Source: CAYXZO01 sp964469505 (GTDB lineage: Bacteria; Fidelibacterota; UBA8477; JABMPR01). Taken from it: 19,997 nucleotides of DNA. Positions 1-7,904 of this stretch are shown in pieces. Each line of letters starts with the position of its first letter. The first letter of the stretch is position 1. The stretch spans positions 1 to 19,997 of the forward strand of contig CAYXZO010000041.1 in assembly GCA_964469505.1 (NCBI GenBank), read 5' to 3'. The notes beneath the pieces were generated by a model. That model saw nothing but the letters and a program-made list of their open reading frames with translations. It was not told where the DNA came from and did no database searches. A program made the translations under genes and the position numbers.

Positions 1-196
1 GCTCGAGTAAAAACTCCAGGTCAGCGCGACTAATTCCGGGAGAATGGCTGGTACCGGTCCGCTTCCAGTCCCACTCCTGAGCTACTCCAGGTGCCACGAT
101 CAGATCTTTAAAGGAGCGTCCGTCCTCTAATTCAATCCTGCCCCATTTCACGGTAGCCACTATAGGTGGATTTTGGGATGTCTTTGGGGTTGTCAT
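1..196 (-). CDS. MTH938/NDUFAF3-like domain protein, partial (C-terminus beyond the window)
   Basis: The first 65 codons of a minus-strand gene are visible; the rest lies past the left edge. The start ATG at 196-194 overlaps the glpD stop in an ATGA arrangement, so the two genes are probably translationally coupled. After about 12 polar residues the protein reads VKWGRIELEDGRSFKDLIV, then a segment with WDWKRTGTSHSPGI and an acidic/Leu helix (RADLEFLLE). A short beta start with a conserved Trp, then a His-x-Pro-Gly turn and a helix, is the pattern I know from small MTH938/DUF498-like proteins. Family members have no firmly established bacterial function; the eukaryotic relative NDUFAF3 assists complex I assembly. 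The assignment rests on pattern memory of an incomplete chain. Confidence 0.6.
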   Translation of the reverse strand, partial: MTTPKTSQNPPIVATVKWGRIELEDGRSFKDLIVAPGVAQEWDWKRTGTSHSPGISRADLEFLLE

Positions 197-1332
197 GGCT
201 TGGATAAAATAATCTTTGTAACCCGTCGTGCCAGAGAGGGGAAGGTGGTTAACTTGCCACCGAAAATGTGTATTAATGAGGTTTTGCCGCGTCGGTGCAC
301 GTCGATTTTATAGTCGCGGGACAGGGTAGTAAGGGACCCCTTGGTTCCCACCAACGGCCGGACTCCGATTACGGTCTGGATAACATTTTCCTCTCGCAGT
401 CGATGGGCAGGGCGGAGGTAGCGGTTCACTTCCCGCAAAAGTTGCAGCACATCTTCCCGCCGGGGGCGGACTTCATCCATGGGACCGGTTTCCAGTCGTT
501 CAGTGGTGCCCACATAGGTTTGTTCCTGCTCTTTTTCTGGAATGACGAAGAATATGCGCCGGCCGGAGGTTTGTAACAGCAGGGCTTGAGGAACCAGTAG
601 GCCCGGGAAAAACAGGTGCACCCCGCTCACCGGTCGCAAATGATAGCGTGCCGGCCAGGCAAAACGCCGGTTCACTTCTTCCACCCAAGGACCGGTGGCG
701 TTGATCAAGTATCGGCTACGTACCGTTCCCCGCCGGGTCTCAATCAGGAATTGCTCGGAGTCCCAACTGATGCGGGTCGGTGGACAGTGGGACCATATGC
801 GGCCCTTCAGGTGCCGGAATTCAGCAGCCAAATACCTCGTCAGGGCTGCATCATTAGTTTTGCCGTCCAGGTAATGATAAACCGCCCGCAGACCGGCCGA
901 GCGTAAAGCCTTGAATTGTTTGGCAAAAGTCCTTGCGCCCAGACGGCCATGGCCGGCACCGGGCGCTCTGCCACTGAGCAGGTCATACAACCCCAAACCC
1001 GCACGAATCATCCAGGGTGGGCGCCAGTTGAAGTCGTAAACTGGTAAATAAAAAGGAATCAAATGCACCAGGTGAGGATAACGCCGGGCCAGATACTCCC
1101 GGTCGCGCAAGGCTTCATGGACCAGATGAAAATCAAAGGTTTCCAGGTAGCGCAAACCACCGTGGATCAAGCGGGATGAGCGTGAACTGGTACCCGTGGC
1201 CACCTCACCTTTCTCCAGGATCAATACCCGGAGCTTGTGCCGTCGAGCTTCCAGAGCAATGCCGGTACCGTTGATGCCGGCTCCTAAGATGACCAGGTCA
1301 TAAACAGCTAATGGTTTTGATTTCTGGGGCAT
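193..1332 (-). CDS. glpD: FAD-dependent glycerol-3-phosphate dehydrogenase, short form (GlpD/GlpA-like)
   Basis: This 379-residue flavoprotein is predicted to oxidise sn-glycerol-3-phosphate to dihydroxyacetone phosphate, passing electrons to FAD and then to a membrane quinone or another acceptor. The N-terminus has the Rossmann dinucleotide motif GAGINGTG at residues 17-24, followed by the GlpD signature region with SSRSSRLIHGGLRYLE. The C-terminus has IGVRPLV and FGGKLTTF, which close the FAD domain in this family. The chain stops about 15 residues later, so the helical C-terminal domain of classical GlpD/GlpA (about 500-540 residues) is absent. Its stop overlaps the downstream MTH938-like start. 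The ATG at 1332 has only a weak upstream GGG-type Shine-Dalgarno, and I see no better in-frame start. It is transcribed divergently from acnA. Another member of the DAO superfamily is possible, but the SSRSSRLIHGG segment favours GlpD. Confidence 0.88.
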   Translation of the reverse strand: MPQKSKPLAVYDLVILGAGINGTGIALEARRHKLRVLILEKGEVATGTSSRSSRLIHGGLRYLETFDFHLVHEALRDREYLARRYPHLVHLIPFYLPVYDFNWRPPWMIRAGLGLYDLLSGRAPGAGHGRLGARTFAKQFKALRSAGLRAVYHYLDGKTNDAALTRYLAAEFRHLKGRIWSHCPPTRISWDSEQFLIETRRGTVRSRYLINATGPWVEEVNRRFAWPARYHLRPVSGVHLFFPGLLVPQALLLQTSGRRIFFVIPEKEQEQTYVGTTERLETGPMDEVRPRREDVLQLLREVNRYLRPAHRLREENVIQTVIGVRPLVGTKGSLTTLSRDYKIDVHRRGKTSLIHIFGGKLTTFPSLARRVTKIILSKP

Positions 1333-1689
1333 GGCCAGCCCAAATGTAGGGCATAGGGAGCAAATTCCCCTGTGATGAATTTATGATTGCTTTAGAAATG
1401 CAAATGAGCTTTAGTTACACTATTAGAGAGTTTTCAATCCCCTATTGTACATTTATTTCGACAGTACCAGCTTCCACGTCTGCCGGTAGCCGTTGATTAA
1501 GAGCCAGGTGAAATAAACGCGGCTTTGAATGTTATGGTAAAGATTAGCTTGTAGAGTGATAAATGGTTCGCTTGTACGCCGAATGGCCTATGAATTGCAT
1601 TCTATGCTTTCATGATTAGCTTTCCCGCCGGGGAAAAGATTGTCATTGTCGGAATTAGAATACATACAAAAACGTGAAAGGAAGCAGGC
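1333..1689. other. Divergent intergenic region between glpD and acnA
   Basis: This 357-base, AT-richer gap has no convincing coding sequence in either direction. It must hold the promoters of glpD (leftward) and acnA (rightward). A TTGTCA at 1640-1645 followed by TACATA at 1661-1666 is a possible but poorly spaced (15 bases) sigma-70-like pair for acnA. A GC-centred inverted repeat lies just upstream of it at 1621-1636. The acnA ribosome binding site is AGGAAG at 1679-1684. I see no RNA gene or repeat array here. Confidence 0.6.
1621..1636. repeat. Perfect inverted repeat upstream of acnA
   Basis: TTTCCC (1621-1626) and GGGAAA (1631-1636) flank a GCCG loop, giving a 6-bp perfect arm pair 53 bases before the acnA start and immediately before a TTGTCA box. 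It could be an operator or the base of a small RNA hairpin. No T-tract follows, so a terminator is unlikely. Confidence 0.4.
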
Positions 1690-4374
1690 ATGGCCCGGAT
1701 CGCCAGTTTAGACAGTTTCAAGGCCCTCCAAACACTGGGAATCGAAGGGCGCAGCTATCATTACTTTTCTTTACCTCATGCCGCCGGGGAGCGATTACAA
1801 CGCTTGCCCATTTCGTTACGAGTGCTGCTTGAGAACTTGCTAAGGCATGAAGATGGAGAGAGTGTCACCCGGGAGGATATTCAGGCTCTATTGGACTGGA
1901 ACCCTACGGCCGATCCCAGTCACGAAATTCAGTTTCGTCCCAGCCGGGTACTGCTTCAGGATTTCACCGGTGTGCCGGCGGTGGTGGATCTGGCGGTGAT
2001 GCGGGACGCCATCAAGGAATTGGGGGGTGATCCTGAAAAAATTAATCCTCTGCAGCCGGTGGACCTGGTGATCGACCACTCCGTGCAAGTGGATTATTTC
2101 GGTACTCCCGAGGCTTTACGACTCAACTCCGAAGTGGAGTACAAGCGCAATCGGGAACGGTACACCTTTTTGAAATGGGGCCAGCAGGCCTTCAAGAATT
2201 TCCGAGTGGTGCCGCCGGATACGGGTATAATTCATCAAATTAACCTGGAATACCTGGCCCGGGTGACCTTTGCCGTGGAAGAAGCTGGCCGGTGGTGGTT
2301 GTATCCCGATTCGTTGGTGGGGACTGATTCGCACACCACCATGATCAACGGGCTGGGGGTATTCGGCTGGGGAGTTGGGGGAATCGAGGCCGAGGCGGCC
2401 ATGCTAGGGCAACCCATTTCCATGCTGATTCCCCAGGTGGTGGGATTCCGCCTAACCGGGTCCTTGCCGCCAGGAGCCACGGCCACGGATCTGGTCCTGA
2501 CGATCGTGGAAATGCTGCGGCAAAAAGGAGTGGTGGGCAAGTTCGTAGAGTTTTTCGGCCCGGCTCTAGCCAATATGCGGCTGGAGGATATGGCTACTAT
2601 CGCCAATATGGCCCCTGAGTACGGCGCCACCATGGGCTACTTTCCGGTGAACGAGGCCACCCTGCGCTATCTGAGCTTCACCGGCCGCAGCTCCGAGCAG
2701 GTGGAGTTGGTCCGGGAATACACCCGGGCTCAGGGACTATTTTATCAACCGGGGGATCCCGAGCCACAGTACAGCGATTTGCTGGAATTGGATATTTCCA
2801 CCGTGGAACCTTCGGTGGCCGGTCCGCGGCGTCCCCAGGATCGGATAGCCTTGAAAAATATTCACACTTCCTGGGCGGAAACCTATCCTAAACTCAAGGG
2901 AGAAAGTGCCGGTGAGGCGAAAGTTGCTACCAGTTCCGGAGAATATCAGTTGCAGGATGGAGCAGTAGTCATTGCCGCTATTACTTCCTGCACTAACACC
3001 TCCAATCCGGATGTGCTTATCGGCGCGGGGCTGTTGGCCCGGAAAGCGGTGGAGCGGGGCTTACAAGTCAAGCCCTGGGTAAAGACCTCTCTGGCCCCCG
3101 GGTCTCAGGTGGTACCAGAATACCTGCGCCGGGCTGGGTTAATGCCCTATCTGGAAACTTTGGGTTTTCACGTAGTAGGATTCGGTTGTACCACCTGTAT
3201 TGGCAATAGCGGTCCACTGAAGCCGGAGGTGGCGGCGGCAGTGAAGAATTATGATTTAGTGGTAACCTCTGTATTGTCGGGGAACCGTAATTTCGAGGGC
3301 CGGGTGAATCCTTTAGTAAAAGCTAACTATCTAGCTTCTCCGCCGCTGGTGGTGGCCTACGCGCTAGCAGGACGGATCGGTTTCAATTTCGACACCGAGC
3401 CGTTGGGCCGGGATCAGGACGGACAACCCGTTTTCCTGCGGGATATCTGGCCCAGCCCGACTGAGATAGCCGAAGCGGTGAAGAACGCACTCCAGGCGGA
3501 GCAATTTCAGACCAAATATGCCGACGTTTTCCGAGGTTCGGAGGAGTGGCAAAAGCTGGAGGCTCCCCAGGGTGCTACATATACCTGGGATCCCAGCTCC
3601 ACTTATATCCGTAAGCCGCCCTTTTTTGAGGGGTTAACTCTAGAAGTGCCCGCCCTCAGCGATATTAAGGATGCCAGGGTGCTGGCCTTGTTGGGTGATT
3701 CCATTACCACCGACCATATCTCTCCCGCCGGCGCTTTCAGCGCCGATTCTCCGGCCGGCCGGTATTTGCAAGCACAAGGTGTGGCGCCGGAGGATTTCAA
3801 TTCTTTCGGGTCCCGTCGGGGCAACCATGAAGTGATGATGCGGGGAACTTTCGGTAATATTCGACTGCGCAATCAGTTGGTCCCCGGATATGAAGGCGGG
3901 GTGACTAAGAAGTTTCCGGAAGGAGAAACAATGAGCATCTATGAGGCCGCTATGGCCTATAAACAAGAGGGTACCCCTCTGATTGTGGTGGCCGGTAAGG
4001 AATACGGAACCGGCTCTTCCCGGGATTGGGCCGCCAAAGGTACCGCCTTGCTGGGAGTCAAAGCTGTACTGGCCGAAAGTTTTGAGCGCATCCACCGCAG
4101 TAATCTGGTGGGCATGGGGGTGCTGCCCCTGCAGTTTATGCCTGGGGAGAATGCCGCCGGGTTAGGGTTGACTGGGGAAGAAACCTTCTCTATTACCGGC
4201 ATTGCGGAAGGATTGGAGCCCGGCAAGATTGTGAGTGTAACAGCGGTAAAGCCCGATGGCGGTGAAATAAGCTTCCAAGCACGCGTGCGCCTGGATACCC
4301 CCAACGAGTTGAGCTATTACCGCCACGGGGGCATTCTTCAATACGTACTGCGGCGTTTGCTGCAGGAAGACTGA
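1690..4374 (+). CDS. acnA: Aconitate hydratase, AcnA/IRP type
   Basis: Aconitase interconverts citrate and isocitrate via cis-aconitate in the cytosolic TCA cycle. At 894 residues it matches the usual AcnA length (about 890-900). The three cysteines that hold the catalytic [4Fe-4S] cluster are visible: C434 in ITSCTNTSNP, and C500 and C503 in GFGCTTCIGNSG. The C-terminal swivel domain shows GDSITTDHISPAG, FNSFGSRRGNHE and EYGTGSSRDWAAKG, followed by SFERIHRSNLVGMGVLPL. The N-terminal part has the typical LLENLLRHEDG and VDLAVMRDA segments. The ATG at 1690 has a good Shine-Dalgarno (AGGAAG, 5-base spacing). It heads the plus-strand block that also carries korAB and fumarase genes. The AcnA type (not AcnB) is clear from domain order, with the swivel at the C-terminus. 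No truncation or missing key residue was seen. Confidence 0.97.
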   Translation: MARIASLDSFKALQTLGIEGRSYHYFSLPHAAGERLQRLPISLRVLLENLLRHEDGESVTREDIQALLDWNPTADPSHEIQFRPSRVLLQDFTGVPAVVDLAVMRDAIKELGGDPEKINPLQPVDLVIDHSVQVDYFGTPEALRLNSEVEYKRNRERYTFLKWGQQAFKNFRVVPPDTGIIHQINLEYLARVTFAVEEAGRWWLYPDSLVGTDSHTTMINGLGVFGWGVGGIEAEAAMLGQPISMLIPQVVGFRLTGSLPPGATATDLVLTIVEMLRQKGVVGKFVEFFGPALANMRLEDMATIANMAPEYGATMGYFPVNEATLRYLSFTGRSSEQVELVREYTRAQGLFYQPGDPEPQYSDLLELDISTVEPSVAGPRRPQDRIALKNIHTSWAETYPKLKGESAGEAKVATSSGEYQLQDGAVVIAAITSCTNTSNPDVLIGAGLLARKAVERGLQVKPWVKTSLAPGSQVVPEYLRRAGLMPYLETLGFHVVGFGCTTCIGNSGPLKPEVAAAVKNYDLVVTSVLSGNRNFEGRVNPLVKANYLASPPLVVAYALAGRIGFNFDTEPLGRDQDGQPVFLRDIWPSPTEIAEAVKNALQAEQFQTKYADVFRGSEEWQKLEAPQGATYTWDPSSTYIRKPPFFEGLTLEVPALSDIKDARVLALLGDSITTDHISPAGAFSADSPAGRYLQAQGVAPEDFNSFGSRRGNHEVMMRGTFGNIRLRNQLVPGYEGGVTKKFPEGETMSIYEAAMAYKQEGTPLIVVAGKEYGTGSSRDWAAKGTALLGVKAVLAESFERIHRSNLVGMGVLPLQFMPGENAAGLGLTGEETFSITGIAEGLEPGKIVSVTAVKPDGGEISFQARVRLDTPNELSYYRHGGILQYVLRRLLQED

Positions 4375-4412
4375 ACCGTCCAGGTGCGGAGTTTTAGGAG
4401 GAGGGCGAGGAG

Positions 4413-4985
4413 ATGTTGCGACTGAACACCATCGGGGCAAAACGGGCGTGGTTGCTCCTGTTGATGGTTTTGCCCCTGGCTTGTCGCACCCCGGCTCCTG
4501 AAAAGAACCAAAAGAAGGGGAGTCAAATGGAACTAACTTCGCCTGCTTTCCGGATGGGAGACTTTATTCCGGCCAGGTACAGTTGTGAGGGTGAGGATTT
4601 TTCCCCGCCCCTTCAGTGGCAGGGGGTGCCAGAGGGCACCCGCAGTTTTGCTCTCACCTGTGTGGATCCCGATGCTCCCATGGGCGATTGGGTTCACTGG
4701 GTAATCTGGGATATACCGGGAGATTCTCGTTCCCTGCCGGAAAATATTGCTTCCCGCGAGCAGATCTTGTTCCGTCAGGGAGTAAACAGCTGGGGGCGTT
4801 TAGGATATGGCGGACCATGTCCGCCCCCCGGTCATGGAGCCCATCGCTATTTTTTCACTTTGTACGCTTTGGATATTCCCCAACTCAGTCTGGAAAGCAA
4901 TACAGATCGAGCTGCGCTGGAGAAAACCATTCAGGGGCATATCCTGGCCCAGGCCCAGTTGATGGGACGTTACGAACGGAAATAG
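4413..4985 (+). CDS. PEBP/YbhB-family protein with N-terminal export signal
   Basis: This 190-residue protein belongs to the phosphatidylethanolamine-binding / Raf-kinase-inhibitor-like family (bacterial YbhB/YbcL), whose bacterial roles are poorly defined. The ligand-pocket motifs are DPDAPMGDWVHWVIWDIP and GYGGPCPPPGHGAHRYFFTLYALD. The fold begins at MELTSPAF (residue 39), where cytoplasmic YbhB proteins normally start. Ahead of it are a basic stretch, the hydrophobic run WLLLLMVLPLA and a Cys at residue 24. This resembles a lipoprotein signal, although the lipobox PLAC is not ideal because Pro sits at -3. The 4413 start has a strong purine-rich leader with AGGAGG at 4396-4401. A second start at 4527 has GGGGAG at 4517-4522 and would give a canonical 152-residue cytoplasmic form. 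The gene follows acnA by 38 bases. Confidence 0.9.
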   Translation: MLRLNTIGAKRAWLLLLMVLPLACRTPAPEKNQKKGSQMELTSPAFRMGDFIPARYSCEGEDFSPPLQWQGVPEGTRSFALTCVDPDAPMGDWVHWVIWDIPGDSRSLPENIASREQILFRQGVNSWGRLGYGGPCPPPGHGAHRYFFTLYALDIPQLSLESNTDRAALEKTIQGHILAQAQLMGRYERK

Positions 4986-5024
4986 TATCGCCATAACGGC
5001 TAAGCTGATTAATAAGGGGGCGGG

Positions 5025-5906
5025 ATGCACATGCTATGGATTCTTGCATTTATCATCCTTTTTCTTCTGGCAGGTGGGTGGTTTGTCTGGTTTAAGCTTT
5101 TCCAGAATGTGCAACGACCCCCTGGTAAAACACCGGCCGATTTAGGCCTCGCTTTTGATACTCTTTACATACCTACTAAGAACCAACGTCGCCTCCACGC
5201 TTGGTGGGTCCCGGCGGGAGAGAATCCGGAAGTGGCCCCCGTTCTGGTTCTGGTTCACGGGTGGAGTCGCAATGCGGCCCGGATGCTGCCCTACATTGAA
5301 GCTTTCCACCCGGCGGGTTTCAACCTGCTGGCCTTCGATGCACGTAATCATGGGGCCAGCGACGCCGATAGCTACGCCTCGGTTGTGAAATTTGCTGAAG
5401 ACATTCTATCGGTATTGAAATATCTGGAGAACGAACGGTCGATCTCTCCTTCCCGAGTGGGGCTGGTGGGGCTTTCCATTGGTGGTTCCGCGTCACTGCT
5501 GGCCGCTTCCTGGGAACCGCGAGTGGGGGCAGTGGTCACCGTGGGGGCCTTCGCCCATCCGGCGGAGATCATCAACCGGGATTTAAAACAGCGGGGAAAA
5601 CTGCTGGGCATGCTGGTAAAACCCATTCTAAAGCTGGTGGAGATGCGGATCGGGTTGGATATGGACACTATCGCTCCAGAGAACGTAGCAAAGCGCATTA
5701 AGAATCCTGTCTTGTGTATTCACGGAACGGCCGATGAAACGGTACCAGTGGATCATGCTCACCGACTGGGCGCGGTTTTAACGGGGAAAGACCAGGAGGT
5801 ATGGTTGATTCCTGGGCGGGGTCACTCCGATTGCCACCTGGAGACCGGCTTTTGGGAGCGCGTTACTCGCTTTCTGGAAAAAGTGTTACGGGAATCACCA
5901 GCTTGA
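5025..5906 (+). CDS. Alpha/beta hydrolase with N-terminal membrane anchor
   Basis: The protein has 293 residues. Residues 4-23 form a hydrophobic helix (LWILAFIILFLLAGGWFVWF) with few flanking charges, probably an uncleaved anchor leaving the catalytic domain outside the cytoplasmic membrane. The hydrolase core contains VLVHGWSRN (oxyanion loop) and the nucleophile elbow GLSIGG with S151. D237 in HGTADETVP and H267 in GRGHSDC complete a plausible Ser-Asp-His triad. The family resembles the YqkD/FrsA-like serine aminopeptidase/esterase hydrolases (Hydrolase_4 type), but the substrate cannot be told. Start: ATG 5025 follows AAGGGGGCGGG; a second ATG two codons later is also possible. It lies 39 bases after the PEBP gene and may share its transcript. 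Confidence 0.88.
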   Translation: MHMLWILAFIILFLLAGGWFVWFKLFQNVQRPPGKTPADLGLAFDTLYIPTKNQRRLHAWWVPAGENPEVAPVLVLVHGWSRNAARMLPYIEAFHPAGFNLLAFDARNHGASDADSYASVVKFAEDILSVLKYLENERSISPSRVGLVGLSIGGSASLLAASWEPRVGAVVTVGAFAHPAEIINRDLKQRGKLLGMLVKPILKLVEMRIGLDMDTIAPENVAKRIKNPVLCIHGTADETVPVDHAHRLGAVLTGKDQEVWLIPGRGHSDCHLETGFWERVTRFLEKVLRESPA

Positions 5907-6044
5907 ATAGGCAGTTGTAATCCCGAGGGCCGGAGTTAATTTTCTCCTGTGAGCCTCTTAAGACAGAGCAGCTCTCCTTGGGTGAAACAGTGATAATCCG
6001 TTTTTCATTAATATTCAGCTATTGTTAAACAAGGAGTTCAGCCG

Positions 6045-7892
6045 ATGATCAAAAATGTCAAGCGAGTGGATGAGGTTACCATTCGCTTTGCCGGGGATTC
6101 CGGAGACGGTATTCAGCTTACCGGAACCCGCTTTACGGAAACTACAGCAATTGTAGGCAACGACCTCAAGACCTTACCCAATTACCCGGCTGAAATTCGG
6201 GCTCCGGCCGGTTCCCTAGCCGGAGTAAGTGCCTTCCAGATCATGTTCGGCTCCGGTCATGTGTACACCCCCGGCGATGCCCCCGATGTGCTGGTGGTAA
6301 TGAATCCGGCTGCTTTGAAAGTGCACTTGAAGGACCTGAAGAAAGGCGGTATCATTATTGCCAATTCGGACGCCTTCACGGATAAAAACCTGCGGTTGGC
6401 CGGGTGGGAAAGTAATCCGCTGGAAGACAGTTCTCTAGCCGGTTATCAGGTTTATCCCATCCGCATGAGCAAGATGGTCTCCGAGGCCCTAGTGAATTCC
6501 GGCTTGAGTGCCAAGGCGGTGGAGCGCACGAAGAACATGTTCGCCCTGGGGTTGATCTTCTGGATGTACAACCGTCCCCTGGAACCCACTATAAAATGGC
6601 TCCGGGCTAAGTTTGCTTCTCGTCCGGAAGTGGCCGAAGGCAACATCACAGCCTTGAAGGCCGGTTATAACTATGGGGACACAGCCGAGATTTTTACCAC
6701 CACCTATCGAGTGGAACGGGCCAGCTATGAACCGGGCAAGTATCGGAGCATAACAGGCAATGAGGCTGTGGCCTTTGGTTTAGTGGCCGCCGCTCACAAA
6801 GCGGGCAAAGAGTTGTTCCTAGGGAGCTACCCCATCACGCCCGCCAGTGAAATTCTCCATACACTTTCGTATTTAAGGAATTACGGTGTCAAGACCTTTC
6901 AAGCTGAGGATGAGATCGCCGGAATTACGTCTGCTATCGGAGCTGCCTATGCGGGGGATCTGGCGGCTACCACCACATCGGGTCCGGGACTGGCTTTAAA
7001 AACCGAGGCCCTGGGACTGGCGGTTATGACCGAGCTGCCATTGGTGGTGGTGGACGTTCAGCGGGGTGGTCCCAGCACTGGTTTGCCCACCAAGACGGAG
7101 CAGTCGGATTTGTTCCAGGTCATTATGGGCCGCAACGGCGAGGCGCCGGTGGCAGTTCTGGCTGCCAGTACCCCTTCTGATTGTTTCGATACCGTGTTCA
7201 CCGCCGCCCGCCTGGCGATGCAGTACATGACCCCAGTGCTGGTCCTGACCGACGGTTACCTGGCCTTTGGTTCCGAGCCCTGGCACATTCCCGATCCGGA
7301 CCGTTTACCTCGAATCGAAGTCAGCCATCCCACGGCATCCCAGAACAGCAATGGCGAAGCCTTTCATCCCTATGTCAGGGACGAGCGTACCCTGGCCCGT
7401 CCCTGGGCACTGCCGGGCACACCGGGGTTGGAACACCGCATAGGTGGTCTGGAAAAGGAACACATCACCGGGGATGTAAGCTACGATCCCGATAATCACC
7501 AGTTGATGACCGAACTACGCCGGGATAAGGTGAACCGAATCGCGCAGGAAATTCCCCCCACGGAAATTTTCGGTTCCCAGAAAGCCAAACTGGGTATCGT
7601 GGGCTGGGGCAGCACCTTTGGGGCTATACGCGTAGCCGTTCAACGTTTGCTGGACAAGGGCTATGAAGTGGGACAGGTTCATTTGCGCTACCTCAACCCC
7701 CTGCCCCCCGATTTAGCGGAAGTCCTGGAAAATTTTGAGACCTTGTTGATCCCCGAACTGAATTTGGGTCAGCTGGCATTCATTCTGCGGGCCCACTTAT
7801 TACGCCCGGTGGAGCAACTGAATAAGGTTCAGGGCTTACCTTTCCGGGCTTCGGAAATCGAAAATGCCGCTTTGCGCATTTTGCAAGCATAA
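6045..7892 (+). CDS. korA: 2-oxoacid:ferredoxin oxidoreductase, fused gamma-alpha subunit (probable 2-oxoglutarate type)
   Basis: This 615-residue subunit belongs to the enzyme that converts 2-oxoglutarate, CoA and oxidised ferredoxin to succinyl-CoA, CO2 and reduced ferredoxin, or the reverse. The N-terminal gamma domain (residues about 1-190) starts with VTIRFAGDSGDGIQLTG and includes NYPAEIRAPAG. The alpha domain follows, with GSYPITPASEILH, QAEDEIAGITSAIGAAYAG and TTTSGPGLALKTEA, then VVDVQRGGPSTGLPTKTEQ. The C-terminal domain carries GWGSTFGAI and LRYLNPLPPD. This gamma-alpha fusion and length match two-subunit KorAB enzymes. AAGGAG at 6031-6036 is a strong Shine-Dalgarno. korB follows after 12 bases. 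Substrate preference (2-oxoglutarate versus pyruvate or another 2-oxoacid) is inferred from overall resemblance and from neighbouring TCA genes. Confidence 0.93.
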   Translation: MIKNVKRVDEVTIRFAGDSGDGIQLTGTRFTETTAIVGNDLKTLPNYPAEIRAPAGSLAGVSAFQIMFGSGHVYTPGDAPDVLVVMNPAALKVHLKDLKKGGIIIANSDAFTDKNLRLAGWESNPLEDSSLAGYQVYPIRMSKMVSEALVNSGLSAKAVERTKNMFALGLIFWMYNRPLEPTIKWLRAKFASRPEVAEGNITALKAGYNYGDTAEIFTTTYRVERASYEPGKYRSITGNEAVAFGLVAAAHKAGKELFLGSYPITPASEILHTLSYLRNYGVKTFQAEDEIAGITSAIGAAYAGDLAATTTSGPGLALKTEALGLAVMTELPLVVVDVQRGGPSTGLPTKTEQSDLFQVIMGRNGEAPVAVLAASTPSDCFDTVFTAARLAMQYMTPVLVLTDGYLAFGSEPWHIPDPDRLPRIEVSHPTASQNSNGEAFHPYVRDERTLARPWALPGTPGLEHRIGGLEKEHITGDVSYDPDNHQLMTELRRDKVNRIAQEIPPTEIFGSQKAKLGIVGWGSTFGAIRVAVQRLLDKGYEVGQVHLRYLNPLPPDLAEVLENFETLLIPELNLGQLAFILRAHLLRPVEQLNKVQGLPFRASEIENAALRILQA

Positions 7893-7904
7893 AGGGAATA
7901 GAAA

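Noticed and set aside
1640..1666. Sigma-70-like promoter TTGTCA / TACATA before acnA
   Set aside because: The 15-base spacing is short and the -10 weak; kept only as a remark in the intergenic entry.
5907..6044. Terminator between the hydrolase and korA
   Set aside because: Only 4-5 bp arms (GGAG/CTCC and AGAGC/GCTCT) are present, with no T-run; too weak to call, although a promoter for korA probably lies here.
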